64,000 nt of DNA. Origin: Pipra filicauda (taxonomy: Eukaryota > Chordata > Aves > Passeriformes > Pipridae). The notes under the pieces were generated by a model that worked only from the letters and a program-made list of their open reading frames with translations, ran no database searches and had not been told where the DNA came from. Positions within the stretch are counted from its first letter, which is position 1. Every line of letters begins with the position of its first letter. This document shows positions 11,701 to 24,329 of the stretch, one piece after another. The position numbers and the translations under genes are program-made. The stretch lies in the NCBI RefSeq assembly GCF_003945595.2, contig NW_024104421.1, positions 124,001 to 188,000 on the forward strand, in the 5' to 3' direction.

Positions 11701-14700
11701 GGGCAAGACCTAGTGTGGAGCTCATTGCCCTGACAGACCTGGTCACGAGAGAGCTTCATGGTCTGGTTGAAGATTGTCCACTTCACTGTCTGGTAGCAGG
11801 GAGGGGTGGTCAGAGAGCCATTGTAGTGGAAGTAGAGTTTCAGGTTGTCAGGCAGTAGACCTGCAATGTTGAATCCGGACACCAACGTTTGCTGCCCTGG
11901 GAGAAGAAACACCATAGGAGTGACCTGCAATCCTTTGCAGGACAACAGCATGGAGATCATAGGCAGCCTGGCACTGTGTGTGCCACTGGAGAAAGAGCAG
12001 TGAGTTTCCCCTGGAGGCATGTGGGAGCAGAGGGCACCTTGGAGCGCTGCTTCCATAGGAGCGGTGCAATGCTCCCCTTCTCATGTACACACAGCAAATG
12101 CCTGCTGCAGCTTTGCTCTGCCAGGCAGTGGGTTTCTCTGCAGGGCTGCAGCCCCTGAGACAAGCACTACATGGGACAGGGCCTTACCTACTCCTTCGAT
12201 TTCGTAGAGATGCTCAAGTATCTCCTGATAGTATGGGTTCTCACTTGGCCCAACCTGCAACACAGAGACTCCACAGTTATGGCAAGGACAGGGGCTGAAG
12301 GGAGACCACCCAGTGATGGCAGTGCCAGCAAGGAGGTGTCACTCTCTGTGAGAGGCAGCCTATCCCCATGACCCCTTCATTCTATCAGCACTGCTCTGCC
12401 CTCTCTCTCCCCTTCTTCCAAGGTGCATTTGCATCTTTGACAGTCCTCAAAACTGTGCCCAGCTCTGCCACCCCAGCCCCACCCTCCCCCTGCTGATCTA
12501 TGGGACTCACCTCCAGAAAGGCTCCCAGTACAGCCAGGCCATCTGGGCGAACCATTGCCTCCTTAAAGCTGTCATACTTGGTGTTGTAGTGGACCACGTG
12601 GATCTGAAAGGGAAACATGCAATCCCGATGTAGGATGGGCACTGATGGGAGATGCTCACCACTCACAGGGCTCCAGCCTTCTAAAGCAAGGGCTGGGAGA
12701 GACGTGCACATGTGACAAGCACCCCTCCTGGGAAGAGAAAATGCTGGTGAGACCAAGGAAATGCGCTGCTGCAAAGCAGCCAGCAGGAAGGTCTGCTTGC
12801 AGGAACTTCCCCAGCTAGGGACAGCAATGTCCTGCATACCAGGGGCTCATACTGCAGAGCTGGTCTCAGTTCGAGGACAGCAGCTAGAGAAGGAGGGATA
12901 AAACCAGATGGGAGCTGGCAGAGCAAGAGAACAGTGTGTACAGAGTAAACAGTCCCTGCAGCTCCCAAAGCAGGCCGCTCACAGCCTCCAGGGGAGCTGG
13001 CTTCCCCAGCTGGGGACTGCCACAGCTCCTGCTCCATCAGCCCAGGACGAGGCTGCAGCGTGAGTCTCGCCCAGCACCAGAGCGTGGCCTCTTACACTGA
13101 ACTCCACTGCTGCAGAGCTGCCTGGGATCCTGGCCGGGGGTTACAGCCTTTGTCCAGCGACAACGAGAGTCATGGGCGAGGAGCATGACAGCCCTCCAGT
13201 GCCTTCCCTGCCCAGCACCGTGAGGAAAAGGACTCATCCACCACCACGAGGGCTCCTCACCTCGGCACCAAAGCGTCGCCCGTCGACGGTGTGCTCCGAG
13301 CCAGGAGCCAGCAGGGAGCCCCAGTGCAGGTGCAGCTGCACGGCTCGGTACTGCTGGGCATAGCCACCAGTGATGGCCAGTGACTCAGGCAGCTCCAGGA
13401 CAACTGCAGAGGCAGAAGGAAAATGTCAGTCAGTAAAACACAAAGCCCAGTCCACCCCACAGGGACACAGAGGAAATGTCTCAAGCGAAACAGTCACCCT
13501 GAGCTTGTGGAAATTGATCATAACAAAAAAACCTTGCTTTCCATCTTTCATGGGGCTACGGGCAAGCCTGCCAATGTGGCAGGGCTCAGCTTTCGACTTC
13601 AGATTGTAGGACACTGCAGTAAATACGTCAGCTTTGAAAACAGCTGCTATGAAAATGCTGGAAAGTGAAGAGCCCCTCCGCAAAGACTCCTGGGGCCAGC
13701 TCCAAGGCAAATGTTATCCAACAATTTATTCAGTAAGTGAGAATAATATAAAGAGACCATGGACAAAATTCGTAGAGAAAGATATTGGCGGAGTGGTGAA
13801 TACCTATGAGAGCAGGGCAGCTGGACAGAAAGCTGCGGAGCTTGGCAAGCTGAGACCTTTCAAATAAGGCAGCCTGCGAGTGTCTGACAGCACTGGAGCT
13901 GGTGGCATGGAAGCATTAAATATTTTTAAAGCACTTAGAGCTCAAATTTTTGCCTCTTTGGATACTGTAAATTCATATTTCATTTTTCTTTACTTCAGGG
14001 TGGTTTATCCAGCTATTTTGGACTCACGTTGCAGTGTGGCAAAGCTAAAGCTGAGTTACCTGGATGTGAGGCAAAAACATCAGGAGCATCCCTGGACCCC
14101 GTGAAAGGCTGTCTTATCCTTCTAAGCACGTCTTCCTAATTTTTAATATAAATTCTTTTCTTTTCTCCTTTATAGGTGAAGTGGCCCTTAGTAACATCAC
14201 CAAGCTAGGGCACAGATTCGGGATTAACCACGTAGCAGGGCTGTGATGAGTCATTTGCCATCTCGAGTTCCCTGCCACTGGGTTCAGAGATAGAAAACTC
14301 AAACACAGGAAGTGGGAGACTGCTCTCTCCCTGTGAATTTATCTGCTTTTACCTTTCTTTTGAATAGCTGCATCATTGCATTCCTTCTCCCAGCTACCTG
14401 AGTCATTTTCAGGCCCTTTAAAAAGCTTATGCAGCATATAAACTTTATGTTACCAAAATGAGTAATTGTTCAAATATCTTACTGGACTGGCAACTTTTTA
14501 TTTATTTATGGCTTTTCATAAAGCATGCCAGTCATTGCCACAATAAATAAAGGCACTTTATAAGCATGGGAGAAAGTACTTCCCCCCTCCCCAGTGAAAA
14601 TGCTCTGTCTGCTTTTCTAAACACCAAGCAACACCAGATGCCAGGGTGTCTAAAATAGCAACTACTGAGCTCAACTAGCTTAACTCTGCAGGCACGTTAG

Positions 14701-17700
14701 GGCAGGAGGCCACAATAAGAGCTCTGTGCATGCACCACGCAGCTGATCGGACCATGCACAGCAAGTCTGACCTCTCAAATTTGCTGTACACACAGGTCAG
14801 CTCCATCTCGCTTGCTACCAGGGCAAGGAGGTGCCTTATCTCACCATCAGCAAGTTCCTAAGTCCCTTTCTCCACAACCTTTTCTTAGCTTAGCGACTGG
14901 CAGACACCAGCGTGCACAGAACAGTCTGCTGGCTCCAAGAGAAAGCTGGTAGCAACCAGGTCAGACCATCCCCAGAGGGGAGATGAATGGAAAGATGTGG
15001 TTTTCCTCCATATCTGGCATAACGTGGCTGATACTAAAATAACATAAGTTGTGTCCAGACTTTCCAAAAACCATTCTAAAATTGGAGAAAGGAAATAAAA
15101 GATGTATAAAAATTTCTTAAGATCTTGAGACAGCATCCTTAAGCACAGACTTGAAGAAGTTGATCAAAGTTGAGTCCTAAGAGACAGACAAAAGTAACTT
15201 AAAGGCTAAGTCACATCCAGAGACTGATGAGTCCTTTGAAAGCGAAATGCAGAGGAGGAACCAGTGGTTGCAAACCTGCGTCAGAAATACCAGGGACACA
15301 TTTTAAAAGGAAATGTGGAGTTAAACAAATTTCTAGAGCTAGCTCCCAAAGGGTCTGGACATCTCCAGGTTTCTCCCCTCGTCCAGGAAAACACATGGAC
15401 TTGGCTCAATGCTTCCCTTTTGGCATTGAAAGCAACATGACTGCAGCTTGCAAGAGTATCTCCTTCCCAGAGCCCAGGGCAAGGGCATCAGAGAAGCCTG
15501 GTCCTGCTGGGAGAATCTGGGCAGCCTCTGCTTGTGTTTCTGCTTCTGCCCCTGCCTTTGTACCCACCTGTGTGCCCATTGTTCTTCAGCACAAGCTTCT
15601 CATTGGCAGGCAGGCTGTATCCAGAGAGCTGGATGGGCCGCAGGTCAGGGCTGAAGATGGTCCGAGCTGTGTCAACATTGATGGGTGACTGCATGGTGCC
15701 CCCACAGTCCGGGTAATCTGTATCCCAGTGCTCCCGGTCTGGTGCAAGAGGGAAGAGAGGGAGTGTCAGTGAGATCGCCTGGGTAAGGAGACCACCAGAA
15801 AGAAGGTTTGGGGGGTGGTGGGGAAGGGGACGGGCGCTGGCCAGGGAATTATCCATGCACGTAAGTTTAGATTCCATGAAGTTAGCTTGGGAGCAGATCC
15901 GTGCCACCATGTGACTGCATGCAGCTGTATCAGGAAAGGTCTTGGAGCAGGGTGAGCTGCCAGGAAAGTCTATTTTTGGGGTGTTTAGGAAGAACACACG
16001 AAGATCATTTACAAGTGGACTTGGCAAACTGTGGAGCTGCTGCCCTGCAGCTCATCACACACTTGCTGTCTTGCACAGCCTGGCCTCTGGCAGGTATCAC
16101 CCACCCTGCCATTCGAGCAAGGTACCACCGTGCTGCTGGGCTCTGTGGCAAAGGGCCAGCTCACGTGGCCGGGGTGGCTGACAAACAGTGCCACAGCTGG
16201 GGTAAGCATGGCTGATGCCCAGAAAACTCCCTTTGTACTGCAGAGGGCTGCTTATAGTGTATCATGGGCCAAAGCAAACCCAGGCTTGTCTCCAGGCCAG
16301 ACACTCGCAGGACCTCCTGTAAAGATGGAGCTGGGCATTAGCAGGTCCAAGCCAAACCCCAGAGTGGTGGTGCAGAAATAAGGGGTGTATTTGTGATAGC
16401 ACTGCAGTGATGACCATCATGGGTGCTCTGGAGAAGCCCCCCAAGCCATGATGGGAAGGCAGGGACAGGCAGGACAGGGAGGGAGGATGGCAGAGGACAG
16501 AGGTGAAGGCAAGCTAATCCCTGGGCAGGTCAAAGTCCCAGCAGGGACTGCAAATCCAGCCTGGAGAGCCCAGCCTGTTTTCCTGCGTGGCACAGGATCA
16601 GGGGAGCTCCCATGCAGGGAGGAGCCCTGCCCTGAGGGGTGTCCCCCCACTCCCAAGGAGCTGGGGAAACCCTCCTTGGAGCTGCTGCTTCCTGTTGAAA
16701 CCAGAGCAACCCCTGGCTCTTCAGCCCATCCATGCCTGGGTTCGGGCACTGTGTCAGGGTCAGGCAGGAGTGAAAGGTGAGTCGTGGAGTCCTCTAATCA
16801 TTAACCACGGCTGGCTCAGGCCCAGGATCTGCCGAGTGGTAGGAAAAAAGCAGGAGTAACTGTAGGGTATTTACCTTCATAGCTCCAGTGACTGTGGCCT
16901 TGAAAAAAAAGAAAAGAAAAAACCACATGAATGGAAGGTAAAGGTTGTCAGCAAACGCAGCTCTGCCAGGCAGCACTCTCAACCACAGCAGCAGGTCACT
17001 GGGATCCCACTGCCTTCAATCCCGCTCCCTGCCTTTTCTTTCCCACTCCTTCTTCTACCCTGGCAAATGGTACTGCCTCCTCAGGCCAAGGCCAGGTCCC
17101 CTGCAGTTGGTGGTCAGAGGGAAAACCCCAGGGCCTGACATTTTGTCATCATCCTTATAAAGGAAAAATCAGGAATATTGGCTTCCGTCACTAAGCAGCT
17201 GTACCAGTGCCTTGGCAGCTACTCTGGAGCAGCCAAAACATCCCATTGTCCCAAGACAAGGCATTTCAAAAGTGCAGGTCCCACATCACAAGGAGTTTGG
17301 GCAGCAAGATGCACTGCACCATGCAGACACCCTCCTCCCACTGGAGAAAGAAGCCCTGGGACTCACAGCAGAGGAAAAAACGAGCACCAAAACCTTGTCC
17401 TTACATCACTGAGTGCTTCTACCATGGGTACAGACTGCCACAAGAAAATGTGCCAGGCCAAATGCTCAGCTCCTGTCCCAGCAGCCCTCTATTGTAGCTC
17501 ACTCGACCACCGAAATGCCCGCACAGAGCTGTATAAAGGTCCTACCATGCAAAACCTTTCCATAGGAAAAGCAGGAGGCAGGACAGGGGGAGTCCGTGCC
17601 GGGACCTCTGCATGTCCTATGTCACCCATGGGGCATACAGTGGTCACCGCAGGACAGGACAGGCCCTGAGCTTCCCAGCTGGTGATGTGCCCGCTGTGCT

Positions 17701-20700
17701 GATCTAGAGGGGGCAAAGCCCTCCTGGGCAGGTCCTGAGGGTACAACAATACTCAATAGGCTGACCCTCGCACCATCACTCTTCTCCAGAGCTGCCAGCA
17801 AAGCTGGATTCCCAGCATGTCACTGGAGCTGGCCTTAGAAGTGCACAAGAGCCTTTTCTCAGATGCTCTGACCAAACATCTTGGCTATCACCAGCCCTTC
17901 TAGGCAAACAGCTCCAGGCAAAGGGATGTGGGGCTCAGATTTGCCACAAACAGGGAAACACGGCCCAAAAAGGTTATGCACCTGCTCTGACTGGCACAAC
18001 AGGTAATTCATGGGCTCCTCCTCTGACTTGTCCTTATCAGCACACTCCTCACTGCAGACAGGCTGTTGGCACATCCCAGCCCACAAGGGCAGGAGCAGAG
18101 GGTGCCGGGGTGGGACAAGTCTGGGGCAAAGGGGGGCATTCATACAGCAGCAAGGACGTGGAGGAGCATTTAACAAGTACAGTCCAGCACCAATACCACC
18201 TCTGTCCCTTGGTGGGGCCAACTGCCTGCCAGGCTGGCTGGGACACAGGAGGGGCTCAGCAGGCGTTGGTTCAGTCCCCATCCCTGCCGCTGACAACAGC
18301 TATCGACAGCCACTTGCTATTAATAGGAGTGGATTCCAGCTCGGGGGTGAGAAAGGAAGAGAGAAGTTTTCCCAGGCCCAGATGTCCCATGCAAGGCCCC
18401 AAGCGCAGCAGGACCCTGCCCTCCTCTCAGCAAGGATCCAGGCATGGGTACTCCTGGGGGTGTTTGGTGCATCTGCTGGAAAGTGAAGGCCACAGCCAAA
18501 CTGGGCTGGAAAGTTCTGGAGGGTGTTTAGGGGTGCTATGTTTTGCAGGGATGGGAACAGATCTTGAGGCTTCCTCCAGCTTCACTGGTGACTCACCTCT
18601 GCAGCATTTCTGACTCTCAGGAATCACTTGCCCAGGCACTGGTATTCCTAAAGGCATAGGAAGAAGGAGCCACAAGCAGAGGATTGGGCAAGCCACAGCT
18701 GCCTGCACCAGGCAGAAACACGTGTGCCCCAGGACAGGCTACAGTGCCCTCTCCATGCCTCCCTGGCACTGCCCTGGGATGCGCCCAGCTGTGCTACAGC
18801 AAGCTGAGATCCATTCATCCTGCCCTCCTTGTTCACCCAAAGGTAACCTGCTCCACAGACACTGATTATGCACCAAAATCCAGAGAACAGGGACCTTCCT
18901 CTGGAAACACCCTGTACCTTCTCCCACTTTGCTTCTCTCTCCTGCCCCTTCTGGCACTACCTGCATAAAGTGGACATGCTTTGCACATAAGAGCCACACT
19001 TGCTGATTCCTAGGCAGGATTCCCCTCCTGCAGTACAAGGGTCCCTATCAGCATGGGGAGCCACCCCAAGGAGCACTCACATTGGGACAGTCCTAGCACA
19101 GGTAAGGCCCAGCACCCCAGGGTTGGCACATGGCTCACTGCACATGCCTCAACTGGCACAGCCTGCCCCGGCACCCCACTTTCTGCTCACCTCCAGGGAC
19201 TCTGCCTTGACAGAAAGCAGCTTGAACATCATATCATAGATTGAGCAATAGCACCGTGCTGACACCTGCCCTGCTGTGTCAGCACTGTGCCACCCACCCC
19301 AGGTTCCCACATTCCCCAGCACCCGCCTGTTCCCACAGCCATGGGGGATCCAGACCCTCCTCGCAGCCTCCTACCAGCTCTGCTCGGCAGCTTTAAACAC
19401 CCCAAAGGCTGCACCCAGGAGTCAGTTCGATCCATTCCAACACAACAGACTTTCTCAGGGGTGTCTTGGCATCAGAAACAAAAGGACCCAGAAGCCCTTA
19501 TCCTGAAGCTACCTGAGTGTGTTTCCCCATCCCATGGGATCTGGGTGCAGTGATGGTGAAGCCAGGCCACCCCCTCGGGGAGGCATTTCTCAAGCCCGGT
19601 GGTGCAGGGTTGGGTCCCCTTGGCACACTCACGGAGCGCTGTAGGAGAGCACCGAGACAAGCCCAGCCCTGGAGCCTGGTCAGGCTCTCAGCATCTGCCC
19701 CAGCCTTGGTACGGCTCAGAGGAGCCCTGCACTACTCCGATCCCTTCCACGTGGGGGCATTTGCAGTCTCGCAGCCCTTTGCCATGAACATTAACCCACT
19801 GCCCTGCCCAAGCGCTGATTTGCATAATTTCATCTGCCTCCCACACTTCCCGCTGGAGCACGTCTTCTGCCTGGAAAAACTGCATAGTGCCAGGTCTCCT
19901 TTCTACTGAACTGCTGCCACTCACCACAACAGACGTGGCTGCACCTTGGCAGTGGGTCTTTGCATGCCCAGCCCTATCTCTGAGCACCCACAGCCCCAGC
20001 AGGGACTGTAAAGCACTCCCAAAAACGAGGGGGGAAACAACCTTGGTGATGCGATGAGCACACTGGGAGACAACATGCAAGAAGAGGACTGCTTGCAGGG
20101 GTCCTAGCAGGAAAACACAGGAGCTGCCTGCCCTTGCAGGCAAGAACACCTCCATGCTCAGCCCCTCCAGTTCACCTATTAACCACCACCCCCTTTCCTC
20201 AGCAGCCCACGATCCAGCCAAGTTTCCCACGAGTTTCCCCCCTTCACTCCCTCCCTTTGTGCTTTCTCTTGCTGTTGCTCGCTCCCACTCGAGCCCTCCC
20301 ATTCTGGGATACAGGCAGTGCTGCAAGTGCCAGCTCCCTTCCCTCCTTGACATCCAACACCGTCCAACAACACTTTCCTGCCGAGTTCAGGCAGACGCTG
20401 CCATTACCAGCGTGCTGTTCCGCATGTCCTGCAGCCCGGGAGGAGGGGTAGGAGCAGCTTTTGGCAGGGTGAGGAGCCAGCACAACCACTGACTGCAACA
20501 AATCTCACATGGGAAAGGCACCGATGCAGCAGGCTGCTCACAGGAGATCTCACCAGAGGCACACGGGGATGGACTGTGCACCTGAAGGACTCAGGATCAT
20601 TTGCACAGACCCAGAGGGCAGCCTCGGCAGAGCCAAACAACAAGGAAGGAGCCCGGAAGGTTTGCCCTATACATCTGCACTCCCCATCCTCAGTCTTTCA

Positions 20701-23700
20701 CATTTTAGGGGATACACTGCTTGAGGCTGCTGCAGGGCACCTAATAACACTGAAAAAAACACGTGTACTGTTCACAGCATGGATGCTGCATGACAGCAGC
20801 GCAGCCGTTGGTGCTGCCTGCTTGCCTTGAACTCTGGAATTCCGATGGCTTGTGTGTGGCAGGCAGGGCAGCGGGCTCACTTCTAGCTCTCTTATCAGCT
20901 GTGATCAGGCACAGGGCATGCTGGGATCCTGCCAGAGCTTCTTCTCCCCTTTGACCCAACTCTCAGCCATACCTGGGGCAAAGCCCTGTGGGATGAGTTC
21001 AGTTTGCAGATGCCAGGTAAGGACTACCTTGCTGTGCCCTGTCTACAGATCAGTCCCAGGCTGTGAAGAGACCAGTGGAGCTCATGGCCCAGGAAGGACA
21101 GTAAGGTTATTCCTGACAGTCAGTAAGGTAGGAGGTATGAGGACACACAGAGATGCACAGAGTGCAGGTCGCAAAGTAGGGTTCAGCCACAGCACCCAGG
21201 TCCCAGCTTACAAAACACATCCAAGCACCGTGTCCCTTGAAAGCAATAACCTGACCAGGGTAGCTGGGCTGTGCCACTGTGTTCACACTGCCCATGACCA
21301 GCTCTCCAGATCAGTTTGGGGCAAGCATGGTCTGGTCTGGGCAGGGTCTCTGCAGGGTGGGTGCATACCTCAAACACCCTTCTGCCAAGCCCCACAAGAA
21401 GTCTCTTTATGGGAGGGCTGTGCCATCCCAGCCCTACCTCTGCCCTGGTTTCTCTGTCCAAACACACACCCCATGCAGCACCCATATCCTTTCAGGACAC
21501 CACCCCATGTGCTGCCCATGGGGGCACTGATCCCTCCCAAGCCTGCACTAAAACCCCTTTGTGTTTGTAAACTCTGACCCACTGCAAGCCTTTGGGATCA
21601 GCCTTTAATCTGCCACTAGTAGCACAGGTTGCTGCAGGGATTGTTCTTTGTTCTCCTCGGGGAGGACTGCTGGGGCTGAGGGGCCCAAGACTACGCCAGT
21701 TCACTCCGAGAGGGGCAAGGGTTTGGGTGGAGGAAGGCATAGGGCAGGCTTTACTCCAGGGCATGTTCCTGCTCACTCTGAACCCAGCTGCCCCAGCAAG
21801 TGCTGGGGGAAAGAGGAAACAATTACAGAGTGCTGGACAGAAAGGGCCATCCCAACAAAAGGGATAAAAATGGGGAAATCCCAGAGGACAGATCAGTGCT
21901 TGGAGCTGGGGAAAGAAATGAATAAGGAGTATTAAGCAAGGAAAATGGGCTCAGCTGGAGGAAAAGGAATGAGCCAAAAGTATGGGGGAATGAACAAGAA
22001 GAGGACACAGAGCAAGACACATCTGAACAGGAGGGAGAGGAAACAGGCAGCGGTCAGAAAGAGAGTTACAGTTTCAGAAAGACACACGTAACATGAGACT
22101 CGGGTCTCTGGGCAAGCCAGAGGCTACTCAGGGAGCAACCCCATGGCAAAGCTTCAGTGTCAACCCCCAGACATGTGCTGAGTGCCCAGGGCTGGGGGGA
22201 CACCACCCCTACCTCGTCCACAAGCCTCAAGAAAGTGGGAACCAGCTCATCGCCCAGTAGAGGTTCCGAAACACGCACTTGGCACCTGGCAGGAGCCTTG
22301 GAGGGTTCCAGCCACAACCTGCTTCTGGACTCCGTCCAGACCTTCACCTTCTAACACTGGTATGGCACGGGCCAAGTTGTCTGTTCTGTAGCTACCTCCA
22401 TGCCACCACCTTTCCCCATCTCCATCCCAACCTCAGTGTTCCCAACCACCGATCCCAAACCCCACGCAGTGTCCAGCAGCTTGCTGCCAGAGCAGCACAC
22501 CAGTATGCTGAACGCAAACACCCTCCCACTCTGTGGCCGGGGTTACTTCACCTCTGTGGCAGGGACCATCTGCATCCCCATCTCTGTCCTGTGCTCAGCC
22601 CAGCAAAAGCAGCTCGGGTAAGAAAAGTGATTCATTGCAATAACAAAAGCAGCTCCTGGCACCAAACAATTCCCGGTCCTTACCACAGGGCTGCTGTCCT
22701 GGCACAGGTCAGGACAACTCCTTACCAGAGGCAAAACCAAGGACACTCAGCTATGAGGTTGAGCCCGGGAAACAAACCTGCGGGCAATGCAGGGACAAGA
22801 AGTGTAGCCATGGACAGCAGTGTCCCAGTGCAGCGCTCAGCTCCACGCGAGCAAATCCACAACACTCGCCCAAAACCCCTGCAGAGCGCTGGCAGCGCCA
22901 CTGTCTCCGCTCAGAAAAGGTACCAAGACCAAACACCCAGGACTTTTCCCCTGAAACTGTGACCCCGAAAGCCCCCACACCACCAGCAAGGGAGGAGGAG
23001 GGGCACCACCTCGCAGCCCTGAGTTCAAGCGCGTCCCCCATTCCCCATCGTCAGCCATGGGGCATCCCCCTCCAGCAGCGGCAGACTCCGTCCTCGGTGG
23101 GCTGCAGGGGGACAAGGGGGATGCAGGGCAGCCCAGCAGACATGCTGCGGGATAAAGGGGACCGGTCGGCGTTCACCACGCCGGGGTGCGGGGATGGAAC
23201 CTCCGGGGGATCCCCGGGAGCAAGCAGGGACTGCTTGGTGCACAGCGCTGGTACCCCCGCCCCAGGAAGCCGTGAACCCCCAAGTTTGATGCAAAAGGGA
23301 CTTAGTAAGAGAAAAAGGCTGCTCACAAAGCGAGGGCTCAGTCTCTGGGCAGACGTCGGGCCGGCCGGGCCGTACAGGAGTTGGCGGGAGCAGGGACAAA
23401 GGCAGGGACGTGCTGGGAGGGGGGGCAGCGCCCGCAGCTGGGAGATGCTGGGGGGACAAAGCTCCACAGGGGCACCTCACACTGGGGCTCACCTGGAGCC
23501 CTAACAACGGTGCATCAGGAGGTACAATACCTCCCCCCTCCCTCCCCCAAATCAAGCAAGGGGAGAACTCCCCACCATTGGGGGCACCACCCTCTCACCC
23601 CAAAAAGCATCGGACATCTCAAATCCAGCACCACTTGCATTGGGGCGCCCCACACCATCAAGAATTCCCAACCCAGCAAGGTGGGGGGTAGGAGGGGAAC

Positions 23701-24025
23701 CCCCTGCATCTGGGCAACCCATACATCAGGGACCCCAAACTCAGTATTGGGGTGCTCCACGCGTCAGGGTGCCCAGGGACCGGGGAGCCTAAACCAAGCG
23801 CTCCGAGGCGCACCGTGCACGGGGACCCCAAACGCAGCCGCGGGGTGCACCACGCCTCGCGGCGCCCCGCGCGCGGGGGGACCCCCGCTCACCTTTCCCC
23901 GGGGAGTGCGGGGACCCCTCGCCACCGTGTTTCTGGTCGTTGTCGCTCTTGGAGCTGGCGCGGCCCAGGGCGGGCAGGAGCAGGAGCGGGAGCAGGAGCG
24001 AGACCCGCAGCGCGGCGCGGCTCAT
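8701..24025 (-). CDS. CA9: Transmembrane alpha-carbonic anhydrase, CA9-like
   Basis: Zinc enzyme hydrating CO2 to bicarbonate and a proton at the outer cell surface. Exons 5' to 3': 23893-24025, 16875-16898, 15568-15738, 13261-13403, 12511-12603, 12188-12254, 11739-11896, 11458-11596, 9325-9351, 9122-9148, 8891-8984, 8701-8764. All join in phase to 379 codons plus TAA. Order: leucine-rich signal peptide (about 1-24), short hydrophilic segment, catalytic domain, stalk, one transmembrane helix ([18 protein letters not shown]), short basic tail. Zinc ligands are intact: two His in QLHLHWG and one in IHVVHY. The shuttle His (NNGH) and the Thr of SLTTPPC are also present. SEHTV, IHVVH, WTIFNQT and the helix are closest to CA9 as I remember it, while CYQTV recalls CA14. 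The start is the ATG before the signal peptide; the in-frame TTG upstream is not used. CA14 stays possible because mammalian CA14 adjoins APH1A. Confidence 0.93.
8891..8984 (-). other. Transmembrane-helix exon of the carbonic anhydrase
   Basis: A 94-nt exon encodes a 20-odd-residue hydrophobic helix followed by a stop-transfer cluster (YKHRSQ). The next and last exon (8701-8764) encodes a short cytoplasmic tail ending [13 protein letters not shown]. Its Tyr sits where CA9 and CA12 carry a tail tyrosine (SYRP and IYKP). Confidence 0.9.
9122..9351 (-). other. Two 27-nt stalk exons of the carbonic anhydrase
   Basis: Exons 9325-9351 and 9122-9148 are both exactly 27 nt, both in phase 2-1, and flanked by good splice sites (gtaggt and gtaagt donors). 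Each adds nine small or polar residues (SDGSAATA..., GHSSSFHA...) between the catalytic domain and the membrane helix. Their symmetrical phase lets either be skipped or duplicated without shifting the frame. Confidence 0.8.
10452..10665 (+). mobile_element. CR1 reverse-transcriptase fragment
   Basis: The translation contains [13 protein letters not shown] and [17 protein letters not shown], the degraded form of the CR1 ORF2 'kAFDtVpHgkLL' block of the reverse transcriptase. It lies in an intron of the carbonic anhydrase gene, antisense to it. It has no intact ends and is an old dead copy. Confidence 0.65.
11458..13403 (-). other. Catalytic core exons of the carbonic anhydrase
   Basis: Exon 13261-13403 carries QLHLHWG (two zinc histidines) and 12511-12603 carries IHVVH (third zinc histidine). 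Exon 11739-11896 carries [12 protein letters not shown] with the gatekeeper Thr, and 11458-11596 closes the domain at VLASF. Two potential N-glycosylation sites (NGS, NQT) are visible. The donor after 11739 is gtctgt, weaker than consensus. Exon 15568-15738 supplies CGG..QSPIN and the shuttle histidine NNGH. Confidence 0.93.
16875..16898 (-). other. 24-nt microexon of the carbonic anhydrase
   Basis: The exon encodes HSHWSYE plus split codons at both ends. It is flanked by a pyrimidine-rich acceptor ending tttcaag and a gtaaat donor. It supplies the HW-Y segment that opens the alpha-CA fold. A comparably tiny second exon is a known feature of CA9, CA12 and CA14. Without it exon 1 would still join in frame, but the conserved segment would be lost. 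Confidence 0.88.
16899..23892 (-). other. Intron 1 of the carbonic anhydrase gene (~7 kb)
   Basis: No exon is needed here: exon 1 ends and the microexon begins in matching phase. Signal-peptide-like open frames occur (for example minus strand near 18,650-18,708) but lack an ATG. No CR1 element was recognised in this intron, unlike the intergenic DNA to its right. Confidence 0.6.
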
Positions 24026-24083
24026 CTCCGGCAAGTGCGCGGGTGCGGGACGGCGGCTCCGTGCCTGCCCGCCCGCCCGGCCG

Positions 24084-24088
24084 CACGT
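24084..24088 (-). promoter_or_regulatory. Hypoxia-response core in the carbonic anhydrase promoter
   Basis: On the minus strand the sequence is TTACGTGCGG, containing the HIF core RCGTG. It sits about 60 bp before the start codon, close to the expected transcription start. Human CA9 is controlled by a TACGTGC-type element at its start site, so the similar position supports the CA9 assignment. HIF binding itself is inferred. Confidence 0.5.
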
Positions 24089-24121
24089 AAGTGAGAGCGG
24101 GCGGGGAGGAGGCGGCGGCTC

Positions 24122-24148
24122 TGACTCACGCCTCCGTTACCTTTTATA
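24122..24148 (-). promoter_or_regulatory. TATA box and AP-1 site of the carbonic anhydrase promoter
   Basis: TATAAAAG on the minus strand occupies 24141-24148 and predicts transcription starting near 24112-24118, about 90 bp before the ATG. A perfect AP-1 heptamer, TGAGTCA on the minus strand (tgactca on plus at 24122-24128), lies between. The surrounding CpG-rich block runs from about 23,750 to 24,130. Confidence 0.6.
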
Positions 24149-24329
24149 GGGGCTGGAGGCAAAGTCTGCAGCCGCATGGTCCGGCCAGGTGAGCCGTCCA
24201 ACGCGAGACTCGAAGCCGCGGTTCCTCGCAGGGGTGCCCCTACCTCACCCCAGGCCCCCGCCGGGACATGCGGTGCACCCTGGGGCTGGGGAGTCCAGTC
24301 GGATCCTCAGACCTTTCAGGCAGGGGTGT

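Noticed and set aside
11565..12056. Uninterrupted 163-codon frame containing the SLTTPPC motif, read as a short CA
   Set aside because: It is carbonic anhydrase exon 11739-11896 with flanking intron; neighbouring exons supply the zinc-binding residues.
18427..18708. Minus-strand frame with a signal-peptide-like start inside carbonic anhydrase intron 1
   Set aside because: The first codon is GTG, not ATG, and no promoter or further in-phase use is needed because exon 1 already provides a signal peptide.
23789..24034. Carbonic anhydrase start three codons earlier (24034)
   Set aside because: That codon is TTG; the ATG at 24023-24025 is the first usable start.
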